Assembly: GCA_035507915.1 (NCBI GenBank)
Contig: DATJNS010000376.1
Span: forward strand, 1-39,352
Length of the DNA stretch: 39,352 bases
Reading direction: 5' to 3'
DNA from: JACQAI01 sp035507915
GTDB taxonomy: Bacteria > Pseudomonadota > Alphaproteobacteria > Elsterales > Elsteraceae
Below the pieces are notes generated by a model, which had not been told where the DNA came from, did not search any database, and saw only the letters and a program-made list of their open reading frames with translations. The translations under genes and the position numbers were made by a program. Positions 16,979-25,082 of the stretch are shown one piece after another. Each line of letters begins with the position of its first letter. Position 1 is the first letter of the stretch.

Positions 16979-17470
16979 CTATTTCCGCTCCACCAGGGCG
17001 TGCTCGAACAGCTCGAGGGCCGCCCGGGCGAACGTCCACATGTTGGGCTCGCGACCGCTCTGGCGCGTCTCGAGCGTCAGCGCGCGCTCGAACCCGGGCC
17101 CGACGACCGCGACGCAAGCATGGCCGGCGGCGTCGCCGTAGCGGTTGCCGGTCGGCCCGGTCGCGCCGGTCTCGCCGACGCCCCAATCGGTGCCGAGCCG
17201 CTCCCTCACCCGCCGCGCCATCAGGAGCGCATAGGGCTCGGTGCTGGCGCGCATGCCCGTCATGTCGGCGTCGGTGATGCCGAGGAAGGCCTGGCGAGCG
17301 TAGACGGTGTAGGACACCACGCCGCCGCGATAGAACGCCGACGCGCCGGGGACCGCGAGCAGCGCCGCCGAGATCAGCCCGGCCGCCGACGACTCGGCGA
17401 CGCCGACGGTCTGCTTGGTCGCCAGCAACGTGGCGCCGAGCGTGCGCGAAAGATCGGTCAGCAAGTCCAT
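16979..17470 (-). CDS. CinA C-terminal-domain / PncC-like protein
   Basis: A 163-residue stand-alone CinA_C domain. The known family activity is nicotinamide-mononucleotide deamidase in NAD salvage. The order TVGVAESSAAGLIS, FYRGGVVSYTVYARQAFLG, and GETGATGPTGNRYGDAAGHACVAV matches family blocks. Against the usual AESCTGG and SGIAGPxGG, this copy reads AESSAAG and GATGPTG, so the Cys-Thr pair and one Gly near the active site are changed. It may be a divergent enzyme or a paralogue with another amide substrate. It shares its strand with, and lies 21 bases after, the RidA-like gene, consistent with a small nitrogen-salvage/repair operon. Confidence 0.8.
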   Translation of the reverse strand: MDLLTDLSRTLGATLLATKQTVGVAESSAAGLISAALLAVPGASAFYRGGVVSYTVYARQAFLGITDADMTGMRASTEPYALLMARRVRERLGTDWGVGETGATGPTGNRYGDAAGHACVAVVGPGFERALTLETRQSGREPNMWTFARAALELFEHALVERK

Positions 17471-17491
17471 GGTGCTCTCCTGATGGTGGGC

Positions 17492-17914
17492 CTAGCGCTT
17501 TGAAACGTGGAATGTGCCTTCGACCTCGACGATGTCGTCCTGATTGAGGCGCCGCACCTCGACGATGGTGCGCGGCGGATAGAAACCGGGCGCCCACAGC
17601 TCCTCCTGCACCTTGTTGACCAGCGGCCGGATGCGGAACATGTCGGTGACGTAGACCACGACGCGCACGCAGTCCTCGAGCGCCGCGCCCTCCGATGCGG
17701 CGACGTGCGCCATGTTGCGGAACGCCTGGCGCACTCGCGGCTCGTCGCCCTGAACCAGCCGGTTGGTCGCGGGATCGATGCCGCGCATGCCCGCGACGTA
17801 GAGGACGTCGCCGGCGCGCGCCGCGACGCTCCACGTACCGGTCGGCGCGATCGCGCCGGCCGGCGCGACGGTGCGCACGCGCGTGCCCGGCGCCTGCTTC
17901 GATGCGCGCCCCAT
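17492..17914 (-). CDS. RidA/YjgF/YER057c-family protein
   Basis: A 140-residue Rid-family protein, expected to form trimers and hydrolyse reactive enamine/imine intermediates. The key Arg lies in FYPPRTIVEV (~115, equivalent to RidA Arg105), and the following acidic position is in IVEVEGTF (~130). Both are kept, so deaminase activity is plausible. The ATG at 17914 has GGAGGA before it; an upstream in-frame ATG at 17944 has a poor site. It precedes the CinA_C gene by 21 bases on the same strand. Confidence 0.87.
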   Translation of the reverse strand: MGRASKQAPGTRVRTVAPAGAIAPTGTWSVAARAGDVLYVAGMRGIDPATNRLVQGDEPRVRQAFRNMAHVAASEGAALEDCVRVVVYVTDMFRIRPLVNKVQEELWAPGFYPPRTIVEVRRLNQDDIVEVEGTFHVSKR

Positions 17915-17984
17915 CCCGCGATCCTCCGCCGATGATCTCCCCATCCTACAGGCGGGCGGCGCGTGCCGGCTATGGTCGGCGGCG

Positions 17985-18566
17985 CTACGCGGCGATCCCG
18001 AGCGCGCTGGCGATCGCCAGCAGGCCGAGCCCGGCGAACAGCGCCGCGGCGACCACGCGGACCAGCTTGAAGGGGATGCGATGCGCCGCGAAGTTGCCGA
18101 GCAGCACCGCGGGAACGTCGGCCAGCATCATGCCCAGCGTGGTGCCGGCGACCACGACGGCCAGGCGATTATACTCGGCCGCCAACGCGACCGTGACGAG
18201 CTGAGTCTTGTCGCCGATCTCGGCCATGAAGAAGCACACCACGGTCGTGCCGAACGCGCCCAGCGCGCCCACCGGCGGCGGCGCTGCGCCGTCGTCGGCG
18301 GCGCGATCCGGCACCAGCGCCCAGCCGGCCAGCGCCAGAAACGACAGGCCGACCAGCCAGCGCAGCAGGGTCGGTCCGAGCCAACGGCCGAGGCCGACGC
18401 CGACCAATCCGGCAAGCGCGTGGTTGGCCAACGTGGCGCACAGGATGCCGAGCACGATCGCGACCGGCGCGCGCAGGCGCGACGCCAAGAGCAGCGCCAG
18501 CAGCTGGGTCTTGTCGCCGATCTCGCCGGCCGCGACCGCCGCGATCGAAACCAGAAACGCTTCCAT
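17985..18566 (-). CDS. GDT1/TMEM165 (UPF0016) family cation exporter
   Basis: A 193-residue membrane protein with six predicted helices arranged as an inverted repeat. It carries the double signature EIGDKTQ at 15-21 and 116-122, whose Glu/Asp line the cation path. Bacterial relatives (MneA/Mnx) export Mn2+ and some act on Ca2+. An acidic loop (DRAADDG) separates the halves. It lies 83 bases after the CDF exporter on the same strand, so divalent-metal resistance as a unit is likely. I looked for a yybP-ykoY Mn2+ riboswitch in the 83-base gap and did not see one. Confidence 0.9.
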   Translation of the reverse strand: MEAFLVSIAAVAAGEIGDKTQLLALLLASRLRAPVAIVLGILCATLANHALAGLVGVGLGRWLGPTLLRWLVGLSFLALAGWALVPDRAADDGAAPPPVGALGAFGTTVVCFFMAEIGDKTQLVTVALAAEYNRLAVVVAGTTLGMMLADVPAVLLGNFAAHRIPFKLVRVVAAALFAGLGLLAIASALGIAA

Positions 18567-18649
18567 CGCTCCTCGGAGATCCCTCGCGCGCGCCCGATCA
18601 CGCCGTCCGGATCAAGACCGGCGCCGGCTCCGGGAAATTCCGCGCATGC

Positions 18650-19588
18650 TCAGTGGTGATCGTCGTCCGGGCAGTCGCGCTCCAGCTGCACCACCGAATG
18701 CCCGAAGCCGACGACCTCGAGATGACGCTTCACGTCCTTGAGCACCGTCTCGCCCTCGGTGCCCTCGCGGATCGTGCCGTGCAGGGTGAGGAGCGGCTTG
18801 CCCGCGGTCAACGACCAGGCGTGCACGTGATGGATGTCCTTCAGCGCAGGCACCGCTTCGGTCAGCCCGGCGCGCAGCTGTTGCAGGTCGACTCCCTCGG
18901 GCGTGCCCTCGAGCAGCACGTGCGCGGAGCGCCGCACCAGTTGCCAGGTGCTCGGCACCAGCAGCAGCGCCGCCACGACCGAGAGCAACGGGTCGATCGG
19001 CGTCCAGCCGCTCGTGGCGATCACGATCGCAGCAACGATTGCGGCGGCCGATCCCAGGACGTCGCTCAGCATGTGGAGCACGGCGCTGTGCAGGTTGAGA
19101 TCCGTCCGATCGCCGCCGCTGAGAATGAGGAAGCTGGCGACGTTCACGGCGAGCGCGCCGAGCGCGATCACGAGCATGGGACCGCCCAACACTTCGACCG
19201 GCGCGAACAGGCGGCGGATCGCCTCGATCGCGATCCACAGCACGAGCGCGATCAACACCAGCCCGTTGACGAACGCGGCCAGCACCTCGAGCCGATAGTA
19301 GCCGTATGACCGCGCGATGTCGGCGGGACGTCGCGCCAGTCGGATGCTGACGAAGGCAAGCGCGAGCGCGGCGGCGTCGGCCAGCATGTGCCCGGCGTCC
19401 GCGATCAAGGCGAGCGAGCCGGCCAACGTGCCGCCCACGACCTCGAAGATCATGAACCCGGCGGTCAGCATCATGGCCCAGAAGATGCGCCGCTCGGTCG
19501 CGCCGGCCGCCCCATGGGCGTGGCCGTGCGCATGGCCGTGATCGTGGCCATGATGGTCGTGACCGTGGTGGGCGTGATCGTGCGCCAT
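18650..19588 (-). CDS. Cation diffusion facilitator (ZitB/CzcD-like Zn2+ exporter)
   Basis: A 312-residue CDF antiporter. The N-terminus is a run of His/Asp/Gly (about 12 His in the first 26 residues), an acceptor for Zn2+ or similar ions. TM2 has HMLAD (His67, Asp71) and TM5 has HMLSD (His172, Asp176), the His/Asp tetrahedral site of Zn2+-type CDFs, and a metal-binding cytosolic domain with HHVHAW follows. The C-terminus ends DCPDDDHH. An AT-rich segment (19631-19646) upstream probably holds its promoter. It is probably co-transcribed with the GDT1-type exporter downstream. Confidence 0.93.
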   Translation of the reverse strand: MAHDHAHHGHDHHGHDHGHAHGHAHGAAGATERRIFWAMMLTAGFMIFEVVGGTLAGSLALIADAGHMLADAAALALAFVSIRLARRPADIARSYGYYRLEVLAAFVNGLVLIALVLWIAIEAIRRLFAPVEVLGGPMLVIALGALAVNVASFLILSGGDRTDLNLHSAVLHMLSDVLGSAAAIVAAIVIATSGWTPIDPLLSVVAALLLVPSTWQLVRRSAHVLLEGTPEGVDLQQLRAGLTEAVPALKDIHHVHAWSLTAGKPLLTLHGTIREGTEGETVLKDVKRHLEVVGFGHSVVQLERDCPDDDHH

Positions 19589-19630
19589 GGCCTCTCCGCT
19601 CGCCGCAGATATGGGACGGCGGGAGCGCGC

Positions 19631-19646
19631 TATACAATTGCAACTT
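19631..19646 (-). promoter_or_regulatory. AT-rich putative promoter/operator of the CDF gene
   Basis: AAGTTGCAATTGTATA on the operon strand is a sharp AT-rich island about 45 bases before the ATG at 19588. It contains the palindrome TTGCAA/GCAATTGC-like core and TATA. Could be a -10 region with a metalloregulator site. Confidence 0.35.
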
Positions 19647-19669
19647 GGGCCGGCGCCGTCACAGCGCCG

Positions 19670-20842
19670 TCAGGCGGCCGCCTCGAGGATCTCGGTGACC
19701 TGCTCGGGCGTGCCGATCTTGCGCGGGTTCGTGTAGAGCCACGGATCGTGCATCGTGTTCTTGGCGATCACCGGGAACTGCTCGCGCGTCACGCCGACCT
19801 CGGACAGGCGGCCCGGCAGACCGAGCTCGGCGACGAAGCCGGCGATCAGATCGGCGGCGTCGGCGTCCGGCTGCCCCATCGCCTCGGCGACCAGGCGCTG
19901 GCGCGCCGCGTTGACCGGGCGGTTGTAGCGCATCACGTGCGGCAGCATCACGCACGAGGTGTAGCCGTGCGGCACGTCGCAGGTGCCGCCCAGAATGTGG
20001 CCGATCGCGTGGCTGGCGCCCATGTTGACGCCGGCCTGGCGCCCGGCGAGCGACAGCCACACCGCGAGCTGGCACTCCAGCCGCGCGGCGAGATCGCTCG
20101 GGTCCTGCTTGACCCGCAGCAGGCCGCGCCGCAGCAGGCGGATTGCCTGCTGGGCGCTGACCTCCCACACCGGGTTGGCGTGGTCGAGCGAGCACAGGCT
20201 CTCGGTCGCATGGTCGAACGCGCGCATGCCGGTCGACAGGAAGACCCACATCGGCGTGTGCACGGTCGGCGCCGGATCGAGGATGACGGCGCGCGGCACG
20301 AACAGAGGATGCCGGAAGCTCTGCTTGACCTTGATGCGCGGATCCGTGCATCCGGCCTGCCAGCTGAACTCGCCGCCCGAGAGCGTGGTCGGGATGGTGA
20401 TCTGGCGCACGATCGGCGGATCGAACTGCGGGATGCTGAGCTTGCCGTCCGCTCCGGTGACCGCGCGGTACGGCTCGAGCCCGTCCATGTCGGTGACGTT
20501 GTGGCGCAGGCACAGCTGGACGACCTTGCCGGCGTCGGTCAGCGAGCCGCCGCCGAACGTCACGATCAGATCGGCCTTGGCGTCGCGTGCCTGGTTGGCC
20601 GCCTCGATCACCGCGTCGCGCGGCGTGTGCGGCGGCATGTGGTCGTGCAGCCCGGCGTAGGTATTGCCCAGCGCGGCGCGCAGCTTGGCGACCTCGTCGG
20701 TCGTGCGGTTCATCGTGCCGCTGACCATCAGGAAGACGCGCGTCGCGCCCAACCGCTGCGCCTCGGCCTTGAGCGCCTCGGCCGCCGGCTTGCCGTAGAC
20801 GATCCGCTCGATCGCCTGGAACGTGAACGCGCCGCTGTCCAT
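19670..20842 (-). CDS. Iron-containing alcohol dehydrogenase, maleylacetate-reductase-like
   Basis: A 390-residue Fe-ADH/group III dehydrogenase. GGGSLTDAGK (97-106) is the NAD(P) loop. The metal site is suggested by MRAFDHATESL and by GASHAIGHILGG...PHGYTS, with the usual spaced histidines. The start MDSGAFTFQAIERIVYGKPA is typical of maleylacetate reductases (F-x-ERVVYG), which reduce maleylacetate to 3-oxoadipate in aromatic degradation. A GAGGAGG ribosome site precedes ATG 20842. It lies 11 bases after a LigI-like hydrolase gene on the same strand, an apparent aromatic ring-cleavage-product pair. The exact substrate is inferred from family likeness. Confidence 0.85.
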   Translation of the reverse strand: MDSGAFTFQAIERIVYGKPAAEALKAEAQRLGATRVFLMVSGTMNRTTDEVAKLRAALGNTYAGLHDHMPPHTPRDAVIEAANQARDAKADLIVTFGGGSLTDAGKVVQLCLRHNVTDMDGLEPYRAVTGADGKLSIPQFDPPIVRQITIPTTLSGGEFSWQAGCTDPRIKVKQSFRHPLFVPRAVILDPAPTVHTPMWVFLSTGMRAFDHATESLCSLDHANPVWEVSAQQAIRLLRRGLLRVKQDPSDLAARLECQLAVWLSLAGRQAGVNMGASHAIGHILGGTCDVPHGYTSCVMLPHVMRYNRPVNAARQRLVAEAMGQPDADAADLIAGFVAELGLPGRLSEVGVTREQFPVIAKNTMHDPWLYTNPRKIGTPEQVTEILEAAA

Positions 20843-20853
20843 CGCCCGCCTCC

Positions 20854-21810
20854 TCAGAACTTGTAAAGCCGCGCCGGATTGTCGACCAGGATCTGCCGTC
20901 GCACCGTGGGATCGGGCGCCCAGTCGGCCAGCAGGTTGAGCGCCACGCCGTCGTCGACCGGCGTGAAGGGCGAGATGTCCTCGACGCCGCGCCCGGGCGT
21001 CCGCGCCGAATTGGTGTGCGGCCAGTCGCTGCCCCACAGCATCCGATCGGGGCCGGCCTCGATCAGGGCGCGGGCGAGCGGCGCCACGTCGCCGTAGCCT
21101 GGCAGCATCGACACGCGGTTGACCGCCGACAGCTTGACGTAGACCGACCGCGTGCGCACCAGCTCGAGCAGCGCCGAGAATCCCGGCTGGCCGCCGTCGG
21201 CGTGCGCGCCGCCGAAATGATCGAGCACGACCGGCACGGGCAGCGCGCCGAGATCGTCCTTCAGCGCCGCGACCACCGACAGGCGCGCGTAGCACTGGAT
21301 GTGCCAGTCGCGCCCGCTGATGCGTGCCCCGGCAGCCCAGAACTTGACGCGCGCCGCGGACATGCCGGTGTCTCCGGCGGTCTCCAGATTGATCCGCACG
21401 CCGCGGATGCCGACATGCTGCATGTCGTCGAGGTCGTTGTCGGTGACGTCGTCGTCGATCACCGCAATACCGCGGGCGCGCGCGCCGAGCTGGCGCACCG
21501 CGTCCATCATGCACCGGTTGTCGCTGCCGTAGATGCTCGGCTGGACGACCACGACGCGGTCGAGATGGAGCGCCCGCTGCAGCGCCAGCAACGCGTCGAC
21601 CGAAGCTTGCGGCGGGGTGTAGACGCGGCCGGCCGCCATCGGGTAGCGCGCCGGGTCGCCGATGACGTGGACGTGGCAGTCGCACGCACCGGGCGGCACG
21701 GCGAAACTGGGCACCGTCTTGGGTTGGGACGGCGCGGCGCGCGCGGGCGCCGCGGCCAACGCCACGCCGGCGGCACCGATCGCCCGCAGGGCGTCGCGTC
21801 TCGACAGCAT
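20854..21810 (-). CDS. Tat-exported amidohydrolase, 2-pyrone-4,6-dicarboxylate hydrolase-like
   Basis: A 318-residue TIM-barrel hydrolase of the amidohydrolase_2/LigI family. Metal-site residues show as CDCHVHV (His46, His48), a His in VVLDHFGG, and GSDWPHTN with the catalytic Asp. The N-terminus MLSRRDALRAIGAAGVALAAAP-ARA is a twin-arginine signal, unusual for LigI itself, which is cytoplasmic. GGGGAGGGAG precedes the ATG at 21810. It is upstream of, and nearly touching, the maleylacetate-reductase-like gene. It probably opens a lactone or cyclic carboxylate in the periplasm; the compound is unknown. Confidence 0.85.
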   Translation of the reverse strand: MLSRRDALRAIGAAGVALAAAPARAAPSQPKTVPSFAVPPGACDCHVHVIGDPARYPMAAGRVYTPPQASVDALLALQRALHLDRVVVVQPSIYGSDNRCMMDAVRQLGARARGIAVIDDDVTDNDLDDMQHVGIRGVRINLETAGDTGMSAARVKFWAAGARISGRDWHIQCYARLSVVAALKDDLGALPVPVVLDHFGGAHADGGQPGFSALLELVRTRSVYVKLSAVNRVSMLPGYGDVAPLARALIEAGPDRMLWGSDWPHTNSARTPGRGVEDISPFTPVDDGVALNLLADWAPDPTVRRQILVDNPARLYKF

Positions 21811-21898
21811 GCTCCCTCCCCAACTCGCGGATGCGTGAGAATAGCGGAAGCGCCGCGCGCGGCGAAAGGCGGTGCCGCGCCGCAGCCGCCGGCGGCGC

Positions 21899-22861
21899 TC
21901 AGCGCGACAGCGCGGCGAGATCGGCGTCGACCATGGCGCGGACCATCGCGGCGAAATCCTGGCGCGGCTGCCAACCGAGCTCGGCACGGATGCGCCGCGC
22001 GTCGGCGTAGACGACCGGCTGGGGCGGGCGGCGCGCCGCGTCGACGACGGCGCGCCAGTCGAGCCCGACATGGCCGAACGCGACGTCGAGCAGCTGCTCG
22101 ACCGTGTGGACGACGCCCGAGCCGATCACATAGTCCTGCGGCGCGTCCTGGCCGCTCATGCGCACGAGCGCGTCGACCACGTCCTCGGCGGCGCTCCAAT
22201 CGGCGCGCCCGCCGAGATCCGCGATCTCCAGGCGCCGTGCTCGGCCGAGCCGGATCGCCGCAGCGGCGCGCGTCACCTTGCGGCTGACGAAGCTGGGCGC
22301 GCGCAACGGCGACTCGTGATTGAACAGGATGGCAGTGGCGCCGCGCAGCCCGGCCTGCGCCCGCGCGAGCGCGATCGTCTCCTGGCACCACGCCTTGGTG
22401 TGGGCGTAGAAGTTGCGCGGCCGGCGCGGCGTCGTCTCGTCGACGCGCAGGTCCTCGCCGTCGGCCGTGTACATCTGACTGGACGCGGCGTAGATCAGCC
22501 GCGCATCGGGGGCGTCGCGCCGCACCGCGCGCACGGTGTTGACGAGGCCCAGGCAATTCACCTGGAGCATCGGCGTCCACAGCGCCAGCGGGTCGGCAGG
22601 TGCGCTCTCGGTGCTGTGATGCACCGCGGCGAGATAGAACACGCGCTCCGGATGCAGCTCGCCGACCAGCGCCTCGAGCGCCGCCGCGTCGCCCAGGTCG
22701 AGCTCGCGCACGGGATGGGGCGCCGCCGCGTCGGCCCCCAGGCGCGCCGACGTCCCCGGACGCGCCAGGCCGACCACGGGGACGCCGTCGCGCAGCAGCC
22801 GATCGGCCAGCAGACGGCCATCCTGACCAAGCGCCCCGATGATCAGAGCCGGGCGAGTCAT
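21899..22861 (-). CDS. GDP-mannose 4,6-dehydratase-like SDR enzyme
   Basis: A 320-residue extended short-chain dehydrogenase/reductase. The NAD(P) loop is GALGQDG (9-15). The catalytic segment is YAASSQMY with YAHTKAW (Tyr-x3-Lys). FNHESPLRAPSFVSRKVTRA is very close to the GMD-family block NHESP-RG-FV-RK-TRA, which supports a GDP-mannose dehydratase relationship over UDP-glucose epimerases. It is shorter than typical GMD (340-370 residues), and the Thr/Ser of the triad is in an altered context. It is divergent from an O-GlcNAc-transferase-like protein, so it may supply a deoxy-sugar nucleotide. Confidence 0.82.
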   Translation of the reverse strand: MTRPALIIGALGQDGRLLADRLLRDGVPVVGLARPGTSARLGADAAAPHPVRELDLGDAAALEALVGELHPERVFYLAAVHHSTESAPADPLALWTPMLQVNCLGLVNTVRAVRRDAPDARLIYAASSQMYTADGEDLRVDETTPRRPRNFYAHTKAWCQETIALARAQAGLRGATAILFNHESPLRAPSFVSRKVTRAAAAIRLGRARRLEIADLGGRADWSAAEDVVDALVRMSGQDAPQDYVIGSGVVHTVEQLLDVAFGHVGLDWRAVVDAARRPPQPVVYADARRIRAELGWQPRQDFAAMVRAMVDADLAALSR

Positions 22862-22949
22862 GACGCCGCAGACACGGTCTCGACTCCGATCACGGTGACC
22901 ATTCGGTGATTGCGCCCGGCAGCGGAAAGGCCCGAAAGTCTAGTTTCAA

Positions 22950-25070
22950 ATGGCCGTCGATGCCGATCAAAAAAGCGCCGTGACGGCGGACGTCGGCGCA
23001 TCCGGCACGGTTCGCACCCTGGCGGACGCGCTCGAGCGCGCGCGCGCGCATCTGGTCGCCGGCCGGCTGACTGAAGCCGAGACGGGCTACCGCGAGGTGC
23101 TCGCGACGGTGCCGGCGGTCGCGCAAGCGCTCCACGAGCTCGGCGTCTGCCGGCACCGTCAAGGCGACATCGCGGGCGCGGTGCCGCTGATCGCCAAGGC
23201 GACCGCGCTCGCGCCCGAGGTAGCGGAATATCACTCCAATCTCGGCGTGATGCTGCGCGCCACCGGACGGGTCGCGGACGCCGAGGCGGCGTTGCGCCGC
23301 GCGCTGGCGGTGCGCCCCGGCTATCCGACGGCGGCCGCCAATCTCGGCAATCTGTTGGCGGCGGAGGGCCGCGCGCGCGAAGCCGCCGACGCCTATCGCA
23401 GCGCGCTCGCCACCGAGCCCGACTATGTCGAGGCGCGCTTCATGCTGGCGAGCGCGTTGCTCGAGCAGGGGCAGCTCGCCGACGCCGAGACCGAGCTGCG
23501 CGCGCTGATCGGCAAGCAGCCGGAGGTGGCACGCCATCACGTCGCCCTGTCGAAGGTGCTGCAGCGCGGCGGCCGGCTGGCCGATGCCGAGGCGGCCTGC
23601 CGGGCGGCGCTGGCGCTGTCGCCGTCGGTGGCGCTCGACGACGCCAATGCCGCCTGGCTGTCGATCGTCGGGCATCTCGGACGCTTCGGGCCGCGTGGCG
23701 AGATCCGCGCGCGCCTGGCCGGCGCGGTGGCGGCACGCGCCGACACCGACCCGGTCGATGCCGGCGCGTTCAAGCGCTTCGCCTATCTGTTTCCCTATTA
23801 CGGGTTCGACGACGCGAGCCACCTGCGCGTTCTCGGTTGGCTCGGCCGCGCGCTGGCGCAAGCCATCCCGGCCGCGCCGCTGCCCGACCCGGGCCCGGCC
23901 GAGCCGCTGCGCGTCGGTTTCCTGTCGGGCGATTTCGGCGACCATCCGATCGGCCATCTCCTGTCGCCCGTGTTCGAGGCGCTCGACCGCACGCGCGTGC
24001 AGAGCTTCCTGTTCTCGATCGGCCAGCGCAGCGGCGAGACCTCGGCGTTCCGCCGGCGGCTGAAGGACGCGGCGTTCCAGTTCCGCGGCCTCGAAGGCGC
24101 ATCGGTGGCGCAGTGCGTCCAGGCGGTGCGCGCCGATCGCCTGCACGTCCTGATCGATCTCAACGGCTACCTCGCCGGCGGCCTGCCCGAGCTCCTGGCC
24201 AACCGCGCAGCGCCCTTGCAGATCCACTGGATCATGCATCTGGGCGGCATGCCGGCGCCGTTCATCGATTACACGATCACCGACCGCGTCATCGTGCCGG
24301 ACACTGCGCTGGACGCCGCGCGCGGTCCGTTGATCCGCCTGCCCGACGCGTTCCAGGCCGGCGACCGCCATCCGATCGCCGACGTGGCGCTGACCCGCAA
24401 ACAGTACGGCCTGCCGGAGCGCGGCTTCGTCTATTGCGCGTTCAACAACCGCCTGAAGATCGACGAAGCCGCGTTCGACAGCTGGATGCGCATTCTCGCC
24501 GCGGTGCCCGGCAGCGTGCTGTGGCTGAGCGCCGCCGCCGACCCCGAGGCCGAGCAGGAGCTGGCCGCCGCGGCGCGCGAGCGCGGCATCGACCCGGCGC
24601 GCCTGGTGCTGGCGACGCGCGAGCCCGACAAGGCGACACACTTCGCGCGCCACCGCTTCGCCGGGCTGTTCCTCGACACCTTCACGTTCGGCGCCGCGAC
24701 CACGGCGACCGACGCGCTGTGGGCCGGCCTGCCGGTGCTGAGCAAATCGGCCGAGGTCGCGCACGGCCGCATCGGCGAGAGCCTGCTGCGCGCCGTCGGC
24801 ATGCCCGAGATGGTCGCGCGCGACGCCGCCGAATACGAGGCGCGCGCCATCGAGATCGGCCGTACGCCGGCGCTCGCGGCAAAGCTCCGCCGTGCATTGG
24901 TCGGCAAACTGCCGACCGCGCCCTATTTCGACGCCGCGCGCTTCGCGCGCGCGCTCGAGACCGCGCTCGTCACCGCCTGGCAGAGCGCCGCCGCCGGCCA
25001 GCCGCCGGCCAGCTTCGACGTCGCCGCCGCGCCGGCGCCTGCCAAACCGAAGCCGGTGCGGCGCAAATAG
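22950..25070 (+). CDS. TPR protein with O-GlcNAc-transferase (SPINDLY/GT41) domain
   Basis: A 706-residue bacterial SPINDLY/OGT-like protein. Residues ~20-225 are tetratricopeptide repeats (for example VAEYHSNLGVMLRATGRVADAEAALRRAL-type units), a protein-binding solenoid. After a linker, residues ~305-690 form the GT41 catalytic region: RVGFLSGDFGDHPIGHLL, LIDLNGYLAGGLPELLANR, a GLPERGFVYCAFNN-like start of the UDP-sugar half, and FLDTFTFGAATTATDALWAGLPVL. These enzymes glycosylate Ser/Thr of target proteins (flagellins, adhesins and others). The ATG at 22950 has a weak ribosome site, so expression may be low. No flagellar or other obvious protein target is adjacent. Confidence 0.88.
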   Translation: MAVDADQKSAVTADVGASGTVRTLADALERARAHLVAGRLTEAETGYREVLATVPAVAQALHELGVCRHRQGDIAGAVPLIAKATALAPEVAEYHSNLGVMLRATGRVADAEAALRRALAVRPGYPTAAANLGNLLAAEGRAREAADAYRSALATEPDYVEARFMLASALLEQGQLADAETELRALIGKQPEVARHHVALSKVLQRGGRLADAEAACRAALALSPSVALDDANAAWLSIVGHLGRFGPRGEIRARLAGAVAARADTDPVDAGAFKRFAYLFPYYGFDDASHLRVLGWLGRALAQAIPAAPLPDPGPAEPLRVGFLSGDFGDHPIGHLLSPVFEALDRTRVQSFLFSIGQRSGETSAFRRRLKDAAFQFRGLEGASVAQCVQAVRADRLHVLIDLNGYLAGGLPELLANRAAPLQIHWIMHLGGMPAPFIDYTITDRVIVPDTALDAARGPLIRLPDAFQAGDRHPIADVALTRKQYGLPERGFVYCAFNNRLKIDEAAFDSWMRILAAVPGSVLWLSAAADPEAEQELAAAARERGIDPARLVLATREPDKATHFARHRFAGLFLDTFTFGAATTATDALWAGLPVLSKSAEVAHGRIGESLLRAVGMPEMVARDAAEYEARAIEIGRTPALAAKLRRALVGKLPTAPYFDAARFARALETALVTAWQSAAAGQPPASFDVAAAPAPAKPKPVRRK

Positions 25071-25082
25071 CGCCGCGCCGGC
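25052..25082. terminator. Strong 13-bp hairpin between convergent genes
   Basis: GCCGGTGCGGCGC (25052-25064) and GCGCCGCGCCGGC (25070-25082) pair with one mismatch around the loop AAATA. It spans the stop codons of the OGT-like gene and the convergent deacylase gene. No U-tract follows, so it may be Rho-assisted or an mRNA 3'-end protector. Confidence 0.5.

Noticed and set aside
18567..18649. Possible yybP-ykoY Mn2+ riboswitch before the GDT1-type gene
   Set aside because: The 83-base leader lacks the conserved junction sequences and is too short for a convincing fold.
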